This document shows positions 25,725 to 33,527 of a stretch of DNA of 64,000 bases, piece by piece. This stretch comes from Microbacterium keratanolyticum (GTDB lineage: Bacteria; Actinomycetota; Actinomycetes; Actinomycetales; Microbacteriaceae): NCBI RefSeq assembly GCF_016907255.1, contig NZ_JAFBBQ010000001.1, positions 620,001 to 684,000 on the forward strand. Reading direction: 5' to 3'. Within the stretch, counting starts at the first letter, position 1, and each line of letters begins with the position of its first letter. Under the pieces are notes generated by a model. It did not search any database. It was not told the DNA's origin and was given only the letters and a program-made list of their open reading frames with translations. The position numbers and the translations under genes were made by a program.

Positions 25725-26454
25725 GCTGGGCGCTTCCTTGCGCCTCAGTGCCCCGCGCGGCGACGAGCGCACGCAGCGTGGCGGTGACTTCGCGCTCCCA
25801 ATATATGGCGCTTCTGCTCGCGCCGCGCGCATGCACCTCGCCAGCGCGTGCCGCGCTGGGAGCCGGGAGTCCGATCGGATGCCCCGCACCGGCCACCACG
25901 TCGATGACATCCTGCACACGTGCATCCAGTTCACCCGCCCGATCATGCCGACCCAGGTCATCGACGAGGTCGGTCGGGCCGATCCATCCGCCTGCGAAAA
26001 GCTCATGAGCTGCGAACTCCCGGACGGCATCGACGGCCTCGACGGTCTCGAACAGCACCGAGAGAACCGGCACGTGCGTGTACTCGGTGCCGTAACGCGA
26101 GGCCCGAGACACCTGGCGGGGCCTCTCGCCGAGCGGTGGGAACCGGGTCGCACGGTACGCGGCCTCCAGTTCGGAGACGGAGCGCACCCGCGGCAGCACG
26201 AGTTCATCAGCTCCGGTATTCGCGAAGGTGAGCAGGCAGTCGTCACGCAGCTCCGGAACACGCACACCCACCCGCACGCCGGATCCCGCCAGCCGCTGCA
26301 CAGCATCCGTGCACTGTGCGGCGGTGATGCCGGTCTGCTCGGCGTCGATCACGATCGAGTCCACGCCGAGCACATCGAGCAGCCCGAGCAGCGTCGGCGT
26401 GGGGTCGGCGGTGATGAGGCCCACTTCGGGACGCGGGGTGTTCATGGCGCTCAT
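25720..26454 (-). CDS. HpcH/HpaI aldolase/citrate lyase family protein
   Basis: 244-residue TIM-barrel class II aldolase, which cleaves or forms carbon-carbon bonds of 2-oxo acids with a divalent metal. GVDSIVIDAEQTGITA gives the usual metal-binding Asp-x-Glu region, LPRVRSVSELEAAY and LSVLFETVEAVDAV (Glu metal ligand) follow, and AGGWIGPTDLVDDLG is the GPxDL motif. It is somewhat divergent from HpaI: VIDAEQT replaces the usual DxEHG segment. It overlaps the cupin gene by four bases at its start, so deacetylase, cupin and aldolase are coupled. Natural substrate unknown. Confidence 0.8.
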   Translation of the reverse strand: MSAMNTPRPEVGLITADPTPTLLGLLDVLGVDSIVIDAEQTGITAAQCTDAVQRLAGSGVRVGVRVPELRDDCLLTFANTGADELVLPRVRSVSELEAAYRATRFPPLGERPRQVSRASRYGTEYTHVPVLSVLFETVEAVDAVREFAAHELFAGGWIGPTDLVDDLGRHDRAGELDARVQDVIDVVAGAGHPIGLPAPSAARAGEVHARGASRSAIYWEREVTATLRALVAARGTEAQGSAQL

Positions 26455-26852
26455 TCGTCCGACACGAACTCCCAGTCTGCGGGCTTGCTCATGCCCACGA
26501 CCAACTCGACGACCACATCCGTGTCGTTCGTGATGCCGTGGCTCGTGCCGCGCGGGATGTAGATGCCGTCCCCCGGGCGCGCACGATGCTCGACGCCGTT
26601 CAGGTGCACGATCGGCGTCCCTGCGATCACGACGTAGAACTCCGAGGCATCCGGGTGGTGGTGGCAGAGGTGATGCTGCCCCGGCAGAATGCGCCCGAGG
26701 CTCACGTTGAGGTCGTCCGAGCCGCTGAGGTCGCGCGAGATGAGTGTGCAGACCTGTCCCTCATCCTTCTGGCCGCGCAGCCCGACCTTCGACAGATCAG
26801 AGAACCCGATGTCCTCGGCGTTGTGCACGAGCTTCGTGAGGTCGACGGTCAT
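26451..26852 (-). CDS. cupin-domain protein
   Basis: 133-residue single-domain cupin. HHLCHHHPDASEFYVV contains the cupin motif 1 histidines and glutamate, and YIPRGTSHGITND is motif 2 with its histidine, so a metal-dependent beta-barrel is likely. Such small cupins can be isomerases, dioxygenases or ligand-binding proteins. ATG 26852 overlaps the stop of the upstream deacetylase-fold gene. The gene lies between that hydrolase and an aldolase, which argues for an enzymatic step in the same pathway. Confidence 0.78.
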   Translation of the reverse strand: MTVDLTKLVHNAEDIGFSDLSKVGLRGQKDEGQVCTLISRDLSGSDDLNVSLGRILPGQHHLCHHHPDASEFYVVIAGTPIVHLNGVEHRARPGDGIYIPRGTSHGITNDTDVVVELVVGMSKPADWEFVSDE

Positions 26853-27769
26853 CGCGATGCCCCCTCGACCGCCAGCGGTGACGTGGCGGGTGCCTGCTCC
26901 AGCCACCAGCGCGCGATCTCCTCACGGGTCGCGAACAGCACGCCCTCCTGGGACTGCGCGTACGCGAGGAAGCGGCGCACCGCCATCGCCACACTGGGGC
27001 GGCCGCCGATGCGGAGATGGATGCCCACGGACATCATCCGCGGCACCTCCTCGGCCTCAGCGAGCAGGCAGTCCAGCGAGTCCTTGAGCACCGAGAAGAA
27101 GTCATCCGGGCTGCCGAGGCTCCCGGTGCCCCAGAAGCGGGCATCGTTCGTGTCACCCGAGTACGGCACCACGAGGTGCGGGCCGTGTGCGGTCTCGACG
27201 TAGTAGGGCAGGTCATCGGAGTACGAGTTCGAGTCGTAGAGGAAGCCCTCCTCGACGAGGATGTCGCGGGTCTCCTCCGTGATCCCCTCGCGCACGTACC
27301 AGCCCTGCGGGCGCACGCCGGCGACGCGTTCGATGGCGTCGACCGCCGTGCGGATCTCTGTGCGCTGCTCGTCAGGCGTCATCCCGACCAGACCGCGCCA
27401 CTTGTAGCCGTGGCCGCAGATCTCATGCCCGTCGCGCACGATCGCCCGCGCTGCCTCGGGGTTCCGCTCCAGCGCGGCACCACAGGCCATGACAGTCGAA
27501 CGCACCCCGAAGGAGCGGAACATGCCGAGGTAGCGCCAGATGCCCACCCGACTGCCGTACTCGAAGAAGGACTCCTTCATCAGGCTGCGCTTCGTGGGGT
27601 CGGCCGACCAGCCACCGAAGATCGAGATGTCCTCGTCGCGCGCATCACCATCGGCGATCGCGCTCTCCGCCCCCTCCTCGTAGTTCAGCACCAGCGAGAC
27701 GGCGACCTTCGCGCCACCCGGCCAGCCCACCACAGGGGGGTTCTCCCCGTATCCGATGAGATCACGCAT
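26849..27769 (-). CDS. polysaccharide-deacetylase-fold hydrolase (PuuE/imidase-like), copy 2
   Basis: 306-residue NodB-fold hydrolase, a paralogue of the plus-strand gene at 23383-24273. It matches the PuuE allantoinase and cyclic-imide-hydrolase group more closely: GYGENPPVVGWPGGAKVAV, NYEEGAESAI, GHEICGHGYKWRG and LYDSNSYSDDLPYYVE. The His residues of HEICGH bind the metal. It is followed with ATGA overlaps by the cupin and aldolase. Known relatives hydrolyse allantoin, succinimide or maleimide, so opening of a cyclic amide or imide ring is the best guess. Confidence 0.85.
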   Translation of the reverse strand: MRDLIGYGENPPVVGWPGGAKVAVSLVLNYEEGAESAIADGDARDEDISIFGGWSADPTKRSLMKESFFEYGSRVGIWRYLGMFRSFGVRSTVMACGAALERNPEAARAIVRDGHEICGHGYKWRGLVGMTPDEQRTEIRTAVDAIERVAGVRPQGWYVREGITEETRDILVEEGFLYDSNSYSDDLPYYVETAHGPHLVVPYSGDTNDARFWGTGSLGSPDDFFSVLKDSLDCLLAEAEEVPRMMSVGIHLRIGGRPSVAMAVRRFLAYAQSQEGVLFATREEIARWWLEQAPATSPLAVEGASR

Positions 27770-27847
27770 CGTTTCTTCTTTCGCCTCTGGAAGCCCGCAG
27801 TTCGTTCTGCGGCTTCGCTGGAATCTGCATGTCTTGTCTGCTCTGCG

Positions 27848-28666
27848 TCACTGGCCGAGTCCTCGCCCCACGTACACGGCGCGGTGCGCTGCGAGTGAGG
27901 TCCGCAGCATCCCGGCAACGTCGTCGATGACGTTGCCGTGTGCGGGGCCGATGAAGAATGTCGGATGCTCGTCGAGCACCTTCTCGATCGCGGCGAAGGC
28001 GTCGCTCACGTCGACGAACTTCGTCCAGTACAGCGCGCGCCCCGTACCGTACGCCGCCTGCGCAACCGTCGGAGGTTCCGGCATCTCGCCCGAGTAGAGG
28101 CGGCACTGGCCGGGCAGGTGCACGGGCTCGTCGTCCTCGTCGTCGGGGCCGGGCACATCGTGGATGTACGAGAAGCCGTCGGAGACGAAGAGCACGCCGG
28201 CACCGGAGTCCCAGGCCCACGTCGTGTTCTCCAGGTCGCGGATGTAGGCCGGCAGCAGCAGCAGCTCCCGGCCGCCGAGATCGATCCTCTCCCGCGCTGC
28301 CACGGGCCACAGCCGGTCGGCGTACTCGGGAAAGTGCAGGTGGTAGTCGCGGGTCTCCCCCGCGATCTGCGCGTCGGGGTAGCGCTCCAGCAGTGCTGGC
28401 AGGTTGCCCGCGTGCGGGATCTCCGGATGCGTCGGAACGATGTAGTCGAGCGTGCGATCGCCGAGCGCCTGCGCGAGCTGCGCCATGACGATCTCCCGGT
28501 GCGCCGGATCGCCCGTGTCGATCAGTGCCGAGCGCTCGGCGCCTATGACGAGGTAGGCCGACACGTGATAGTGCACTTCTTCGCCGTGCCCGAAGGCCGA
28601 CAGGCACCCGCCCAGCCAGTACACGCCGTCGGCGATCCGCCGCGGCGCTGCATCCTGCTGTGTCAT
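27848..28666 (-). CDS. metallo-beta-lactamase-fold protein with flavodiiron-like site (pair 1, active-type subunit A1)
   Basis: 272-residue MBL-fold protein without a flavodoxin domain. The first metal motif reads THPEIPHAGN: H80, E82 and H85, which corresponds to the H-x-E-x-D-H of flavodiiron/ODP proteins with Pro in place of Asp, instead of the H-x-H-x-D-H of lactamases. LFVSDGFSYIH gives D163 and GPAHGNV gives H243. Around residue 107-111 DYHLH offers the remaining histidine. It is closely similar to A2 at 31830-32645. The start overlaps the B1 stop (ATGA), so A1 and B1 are made together. Reaction unknown; a dinuclear iron or zinc hydrolase or oxidase is possible. Confidence 0.75.
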   Translation of the reverse strand: MTQQDAAPRRIADGVYWLGGCLSAFGHGEEVHYHVSAYLVIGAERSALIDTGDPAHREIVMAQLAQALGDRTLDYIVPTHPEIPHAGNLPALLERYPDAQIAGETRDYHLHFPEYADRLWPVAARERIDLGGRELLLLPAYIRDLENTTWAWDSGAGVLFVSDGFSYIHDVPGPDDEDDEPVHLPGQCRLYSGEMPEPPTVAQAAYGTGRALYWTKFVDVSDAFAAIEKVLDEHPTFFIGPAHGNVIDDVAGMLRTSLAAHRAVYVGRGLGQ

Positions 28667-29379
28667 CTCACACCGACCTTCTCGATCGCGGCCGCCAACA
28701 TGAGCGCCTGCGCGGTGACGGTGTTCGCGCCCTCGAACGGCGACCCGTAGCCGGGGCCGATCAGGGCGACCGGGCGCTCTTCGACGACCTGCCGCACGTG
28801 CGCGGCGATCGCCGTCGTCTCGGCCCTGGTGAACCAGGCGAACTTCTGCAGTCCCGACTCGACGGGGCGCCCATCGACGCCGCCATGGGTGAACGCGTCG
28901 GAGGTCAGCAGCGATGCCGTCTCGGGCTCGTACATCCAGAGCGTCGGCAGCAGCCGCATCATCGGCGAGATCAGCTCCAGCCGCAGTCCCGGATACGGCT
29001 CCACCCATTGGGACGTGCCGGGCTCCACACTCACCCGACGCACCTCTGCATGGCTGCGTGGAACGGTGATGCCGCCCGTGTACCAGACGGCGTCGAGGCC
29101 GAAGGCGGCCTCGATCGCCGGCAGATTGAGGCAGCACTCCATCTCGGTGCGTGTCAGCAGCACGGAGAGCGGCTGACCCGGATCGAGCAGTTCGGCGAGC
29201 TGCGCGAGCACGGCGTCCTCGTGCAGGCGCAGCCCGGTGTCGACGAGGACCGCGCCGGAGGCGCCGCGCACCAGGTACGCGCTCACCTCCTGCGAACCGG
29301 ATGCGCCCGGAGGCGCCCAGCTCACGGTGTGATCCAGTGCGATCTCACCGCCGATGCGGTGCACACTCGTCGTTGTCAC
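28663..29379 (-). CDS. degenerate metallo-beta-lactamase-fold partner (pair 1, subunit B1)
   Basis: 238-residue MBL-fold protein in which the metal motif is altered to TRTEMECCLN (R77, E79, C82, C83), so the usual histidines are absent. SLLTSDAFTHGG keeps D161, and the last His position has become IGPGYGS. The same loss is seen in B2 (TRPEMDC, APSRGS), so it is a conserved feature of this subunit type. GTG 29379 is preceded by GGAGAAG. It is translated just before A1 with an ATGA overlap. A structural or regulatory partner of A1, or an enzyme with a new metal or thiol site, is inferred. Confidence 0.7.
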   Translation of the reverse strand: MTTTSVHRIGGEIALDHTVSWAPPGASGSQEVSAYLVRGASGAVLVDTGLRLHEDAVLAQLAELLDPGQPLSVLLTRTEMECCLNLPAIEAAFGLDAVWYTGGITVPRSHAEVRRVSVEPGTSQWVEPYPGLRLELISPMMRLLPTLWMYEPETASLLTSDAFTHGGVDGRPVESGLQKFAWFTRAETTAIAAHVRQVVEERPVALIGPGYGSPFEGANTVTAQALMLAAAIEKVGVR

Positions 29380-29405
29380 GGTCTTCTCCGCCTTCCTGAC
29401 GTCGC

Positions 29406-30077
29406 TCAGCGAGCGGCGTTCTCCCACACGGCGACGGCCTCGTCGAGCGAGCAGTAGTCGTGGCGGGCGCGCATGACGGTGAGCGCGGCATCGTGCACGA
29501 CGGTGTCGTACGCGCCGACCGCGTCGTCGATGAGGATGGCGTAGAAGTCGTTGGCCACGGCGTCGCGCAGGGTCGATTCGACGCATCCGCCGGTCGAGAC
29601 GCCGACGAGAGCCACGGATTCGATGCCCTGTGCGCGCAGCAGCAGTGCCAGCTCGGTGCTCGTGAAGGCGCTCGGGCGGCGCTTCGTGATGACGACCTCG
29701 TCACCCTCCGGCTGGCACTGCTCTGCGAACTCGGTCGCCGGGTCGCCCTTGAGGCTGAGGCGACCGAGGTCGATCGGGCGGCCGTTCGCCGTCTTGTAGA
29801 GCGTGCGCAGCCACGCTGCCGGCGAGCTCTTGGCGTCGGGAAGGTTCTCGACGCGGATGTGGAAGATCTCCACGCCCGCGGCACGCGCGGCACGGATCGC
29901 CCGACCGCACTGATCGGCGATGCCCGCCATCATGCTGAGGTCGTGTCCGGAGTCGCCGATCGCACCTCCGGGCGACACGGCACCCTTCTGCATGTCGATC
30001 ACGACGAGGCCGGTGGTCTTCGGGTCCAGCAGTTCTTCAAGGGTGTCGCGCACCTGCTTGCCGCAGATCTCGATCAT
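29406..30077 (-). CDS. isochorismatase-fold cysteine hydrolase
   Basis: 223-residue hydrolase of the isochorismatase/nicotinamidase superfamily. The triad is visible: Asp in LVVIDMQKGAV, Lys in VVITKRRPSAFTST and Cys in GVSTGGCVESTLRDAV. A Gly-Val then cis-peptide-like bond precedes the Cys as in maleamate amidases and N-carbamoylsarcosine amidases. ATG 30077 is preceded by GGAG. It lies 26 bases upstream of B1 and 75 bases downstream of the binding-protein gene. In this island it most likely hydrolyses a half-amide or carbamoyl intermediate. Confidence 0.85.
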   Translation of the reverse strand: MIEICGKQVRDTLEELLDPKTTGLVVIDMQKGAVSPGGAIGDSGHDLSMMAGIADQCGRAIRAARAAGVEIFHIRVENLPDAKSSPAAWLRTLYKTANGRPIDLGRLSLKGDPATEFAEQCQPEGDEVVITKRRPSAFTSTELALLLRAQGIESVALVGVSTGGCVESTLRDAVANDFYAILIDDAVGAYDTVVHDAALTVMRARHDYCSLDEAVAVWENAAR

Positions 30078-30098
30078 GGGGTCCTGCTCCTTTCGAGC

Positions 30099-30134
30099 CC
30101 GGTGCCGGCCGGGAAAGTCACCGACCGGCACCGG
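30099..30134 (-). terminator. hairpin downstream of the substrate-binding-protein gene
   Basis: CCGGTGCCGG at 30099-30108 pairs perfectly with CCGGCACCGG at 30125-30134 across 16 bases. It lies just after the binding-protein stop (30153 on the minus strand) and before the isochorismatase start. Hairpins here often act as partial terminators or protect the abundant binding-protein mRNA. Confidence 0.5.
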
Positions 30135-30152
30135 AGGTGGGAAAACGTGGTG

Positions 30153-31760
30153 CTACTTGCTCAGCTCGTTGAAGTAGATCTGCCCGTTCGTGAACGGAAC
30201 AGCTCCGGTGAGGCCCTGCGCGCGGGCGAGCATGTTCTTCGTCTCGACGAGCGAGATGATGGGTGCACCCTCGTCGAGGTAGCCCGCCATCTGCTCCAGC
30301 AGCTTCTGCCGAGCGTCCGCCTCATCGTGCGGTGTTGCGGCGAGCTCCAGCCGAGCCTCGTCGAAGCGCGGATCCGACCAGCCGGTGCTGTTGCTCGGGG
30401 CACCCGTGCCATAGAACGCGTAGCTGTAGAACGCCGGGTCGGCGATCACGATCGGCTCGGAGTACAGGGCCGCCTGATAGCGGCCGTCGATCAGAGCGGT
30501 CGAGAAGTCGGTCGAGCTGGCGATGTTCTGCAGCTCCACCTTCACGCCGACCTCGCCGAGCATCGACTGGATCAGCACAGCGGAGCGCGCGGCCACGGGA
30601 CCGGGACGGGTGACGCTGTAGCTGAGCACCATGTCGAATCCGTCGGGGAATCCGGCGTCGGCGATCATCTTCTTGGCGGCCTTCGGGTCGAAGGCGTAGG
30701 CCTCCGAGCCATCCACCATCGGGAAGATCGACTCCGCAGGCGTGCCGTAGCCGGCGTACGCGCCCTTGACGAGTGCCTCACGGTCGATCGCCATCGAGAT
30801 CGCACGGCGCACCTCGGGTTCGGCGAGCGGGCCAGCCGTGGTGTTCATCATCATCGTGTCGCGGGTCTGGCTCGCGCAGTCGAGAACCTCGACACCGGGC
30901 GCCTTCGCGAGCGCCGTGTACTGGTCGTACTCGAAGGAACCGGCGACCTGCGCCTCCCCCGCCTCGATCAGCTGACTGCGCGTCGCGGTGTTCGGCGCCG
31001 CCTTGACGACGAGGCGCTTGACGGCACCGCGCTCGCCTTCCCAGTCAGGGTCGGCCGTCAGCGTGAGCGACGTTCCCGGCGTGAACTCCTCGAGCTCCCA
31101 GCCCGAGTAGTCGGCCAGGTTCTTCGACAGCCACTCGTTCGCCGACGGGTCGGCGTCGGTGGCGTGCTTCTTCGCCTCGGTGCTGTCGTGGATGAAGAAG
31201 AGATTGTTCTGCAGCGACTGGAGCGTGAAGGACGTGGCCGCCGTGGTGTTCAGCTGGATCGTGCTCTCGTCGATGATCGTGGTGAGGTTGTCGACGTCGA
31301 AGCCGCTGCTCTTGAGCGTGCCCTTCATGACAGGCTGGCGGATCATGCCGATCGCGAGGCTCCACGCCACGTCCTCGGACGAGAGGGTGTTGCCCCACTG
31401 GCTCGTGAGCTTCTTCAGCTTCACGATGACGCCGGTGCCGTCCTCGTTGATCTCGGCGCTCTCCGCGAGGCGACCCGTGACCTCCGTCGACGGGTCGGCG
31501 CAGATCTCCTCATCGGTGCCGCTGCGGTCGTAGGAGAGCAGCTGCGAGCCGAGCCCGGTGAGCACAACGTGCGAGGCACTGCCGCCCCATGGCGAAGGAG
31601 TGAGGCTGTCGGGAAGCGCACCCACGGCCACGACAACATTGTCGAAGGTCTTCGCGGGGGCACTGCTGTCGGGTGTCGCTGCGCCGCCGCCGGCGCAGCC
31701 GGCGAGGGTGACGGCCGCGACGGTGAGGACACCAAGGCCCCACAGGCGTGATCGGTTCAT
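30153..31760 (-). CDS. ABC transporter substrate-binding lipoprotein, peptide/opine type (SBP_bac_5)
   Basis: 535-residue extracytoplasmic binding protein of the Dpp/Opp family. The N-terminus is a lipoprotein signal with lipobox LAGC (AAVTLAGCAGGGAA), so it is anchored to the outer face of the membrane. Family segments include YDRSGTDEEICADPSTEV, VKLKKLTSQWGNTLSSEDV, RRAISMAIDREALVKGAY and GYGTPAESIFPM. It belongs with the permeases and ATPases at 33528-37162, from which it is separated by the A2/B2 pair. The island's enzymes suggest an amide-like ligand, not peptides. Confidence 0.9.
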   Translation of the reverse strand: MNRSRLWGLGVLTVAAVTLAGCAGGGAATPDSSAPAKTFDNVVVAVGALPDSLTPSPWGGSASHVVLTGLGSQLLSYDRSGTDEEICADPSTEVTGRLAESAEINEDGTGVIVKLKKLTSQWGNTLSSEDVAWSLAIGMIRQPVMKGTLKSSGFDVDNLTTIIDESTIQLNTTAATSFTLQSLQNNLFFIHDSTEAKKHATDADPSANEWLSKNLADYSGWELEEFTPGTSLTLTADPDWEGERGAVKRLVVKAAPNTATRSQLIEAGEAQVAGSFEYDQYTALAKAPGVEVLDCASQTRDTMMMNTTAGPLAEPEVRRAISMAIDREALVKGAYAGYGTPAESIFPMVDGSEAYAFDPKAAKKMIADAGFPDGFDMVLSYSVTRPGPVAARSAVLIQSMLGEVGVKVELQNIASSTDFSTALIDGRYQAALYSEPIVIADPAFYSYAFYGTGAPSNSTGWSDPRFDEARLELAATPHDEADARQKLLEQMAGYLDEGAPIISLVETKNMLARAQGLTGAVPFTNGQIYFNELSK

Positions 31761-31829
31761 TTCGGGTTCCGTTCTGGTACTCAGGATGGGTGACTACAGG
31801 GGAACAGCGATGGTGAGCGGTGCCCGCCG

Positions 31830-32645
31830 CTAGTAGCGGTAGGCCTGCTTGTGGCCCGCTCGGATGATCGGCTCGACCTCACGCACATTCGTGATGACGT
31901 TGCCGTGGGTGGGTGCGACGAATCGCACGTCCAGTTCGTCGACGAGTCCGAGCACGCGGTCGTAGACCCGGTCGGCGTCGTTGTTGAAGCGCGCCCAGTA
32001 CAGGGCGCTCCCCGTGAAGAACGCGGCGTTCTCCACGGCGATCGGCTCACGCAGCTCGTCGGTGGTGAGCGCGCATTCGCCAGGCAGGTGCAGAGGGTCC
32101 TCGTCATCGAGCTCGGGACGGTGCATGTAGCAGAATCCGTCTGCGGTGAAGAGCACCTTGCCGTCGGTGGCGAAGGCCCACTGCGTGTTCGGCAGGTCGC
32201 GGATCATCGCCTCGACGATGAGCAGCTCCTGCCCTCCGCCGAGATCGATCCGGTCGCCCGGCAGACGCGGGTTCAGGTTGTCGACGATCTGCGGGTAGAA
32301 GAGGTGGTAGTCGTGCATGTCGCCGACGACCTTGACGTTCGGGTACTTCTCGACGAGCCGCGGGAGGTTGCCGGTGTGGGGCAGCTCGGGGTGCGTCGGG
32401 AAGACGTAGGTCAGCGGCTCATCACCGAGGATGTCGTCGAGCTTGGCGGAGATGGTGGGCCAGCTCGACGGGTTGCCGGTGTCGATGATCACGGATGCCT
32501 CGGTGCCGCGCACCACGTAGGCCGAGTTGTGACCGTGGATCACCCGGTCGGAGAGGTGGAAGGGCAGGCAGGCGCCCATCCAGAACACGCCCGGTGAGAT
32601 CTCACGAGGAAACTCATCGGCCATCGTCTCGACAATGTTGGACAT
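31830..32645 (-). CDS. metallo-beta-lactamase-fold protein with flavodiiron-like site (pair 2, active-type subunit A2)
   Basis: 271-residue homologue of A1. It has the same THPELPHTGN motif (H85, E87, H90), LFTADGFCYMH (D169) and APTHGNV (H247). Other shared stretches are RIDLGGGQELL, ALYWARF and LHLPGECAL. An AGGAG site stands before ATG 32645. It follows B2 after eight bases, preserving the B-then-A order of pair 1, and precedes the binding-protein gene. Conservation of order and motifs in both copies argues that the two subunits act together. Function unknown. Confidence 0.75.
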   Translation of the reverse strand: MSNIVETMADEFPREISPGVFWMGACLPFHLSDRVIHGHNSAYVVRGTEASVIIDTGNPSSWPTISAKLDDILGDEPLTYVFPTHPELPHTGNLPRLVEKYPNVKVVGDMHDYHLFYPQIVDNLNPRLPGDRIDLGGGQELLIVEAMIRDLPNTQWAFATDGKVLFTADGFCYMHRPELDDEDPLHLPGECALTTDELREPIAVENAAFFTGSALYWARFNNDADRVYDRVLGLVDELDVRFVAPTHGNVITNVREVEPIIRAGHKQAYRY

Positions 32646-32653
32646 GGATGCTC

Positions 32654-33479
32654 CTATGCGGCGTCGTCGGCCAGTGCGGCCAACATGAGGTCGAGGTGGC
32701 GGCGGACAGCGTCGCGCCCGCGGATGACGGATCCACGAGAGGGCGCGATGGCCTCGGGCTCGTAGCCCTCGAAGGTGCTGGCCAGCCAGTCCCGCAGCGG
32801 GTACTTCGTCGCCCGCGGCAGCCACTCGTACTTGGCGAAGAGGTGCGCGGCGACCTGCTCGACGGTCGTGTCGTCTTCGACGGTGTCGTCGATGAAGCGG
32901 TAGCTCTCGGGGGTCGCCAGCACGCCGTGCGTGAAGGTGTCCGAGGTGAACAGGGTGCCCGTACGGGCATCCCATCCCCAGAACGTGGGCAGCAGTCGCA
33001 GCAGCGGCGACTGCACGTCGAGGATGCGGCCCGGCGCGACCTCGATGCTCATCGCACGCTCCAGTGCGTCGCCTTCGACCGTGCGAGTGCCGTCGATCTG
33101 CTGCCGGCGCCCGCGAAGGGCGATCCGGCTGACGTCGTCGAAGGCGTCGAACGGGTTGATGACGCCGCCGGTGAACAGGCGCAGGATGTCGAAGCGACGT
33201 GCGATGGGCTCGAGGTTACACGCAGTCCATCTCGGGACGGGTGAAGAACATCGAGACGCCACCACCCTCGCCGATGAGGGTGGCCAGGTCGTCGAGGACG
33301 GTCGTGCCGTGCACAGCCATGCCGGAGTCGATCAGGAGGTGCGCGTCGCCCTCGCTGAGGAGGTAGCAGTTGGACGCCTGGTATCCGGTCGATCCGCGCG
33401 GCACCCAGCTCACATTGTCGCTGAGCTCGTAGGCCCCGCCGAGGACGGTCAGGCCACCGTCATGAACTTTATTGAACAT
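32654..33479 (-). pseudogene. degenerate MBL-fold partner B2 interrupted by a frameshift
   Basis: Homologue of B1 in two frames. The first part (33216-33479, starting ATG 33479, 87 residues) ends with FFTRPEMDCV and then TAA. The rest (32654 to about 33225) continues in another frame with NLEPIARRFDI and covers SPLLRLLPTFWGWD, LFTSDTFTHG and APSRGS, all matching B1. At the junction the sense strand reads GAC-TGC-GTG-TAA-CCT-CGA; skipping one base (or two missing bases) restores B1-like reading. It may be a true mutation, a sequencing error or, less likely, recoding. If broken, A2 would lack its own partner. The promoter and operator in front of it look intact. Confidence 0.75.
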
Positions 33480-33481
33480 GT

Positions 33482-33514
33482 CTTCAATCTATTGAAGGGA
33501 CAGGAATCTGTCAA
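33482..33514 (-). promoter_or_regulatory. promoter with overlapping 16-bp operator before B2
   Basis: On the minus strand TTGACA (33509-33514) is a perfect -35, followed by 17 bases and TAGATT (33486-33491) as -10. The palindrome CTTCAATCTATTGAAG (33482-33497, plus-strand reading) covers the -10. The start site would lie within a few bases of ATG 33479, so the transcript may be nearly leaderless. It would drive B2, A2, the binding protein and the genes beyond. Confidence 0.65.
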
Positions 33515-33527
33515 TGATGAATATGGG

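Noticed and set aside
33195..33235. Programmed +1 frameshift in B2 of the prfB type
   Set aside because: There is no slippery CTT-TGA-C context and no upstream Shine-Dalgarno-like stimulator at the right distance; a mutation or sequencing error is simpler.
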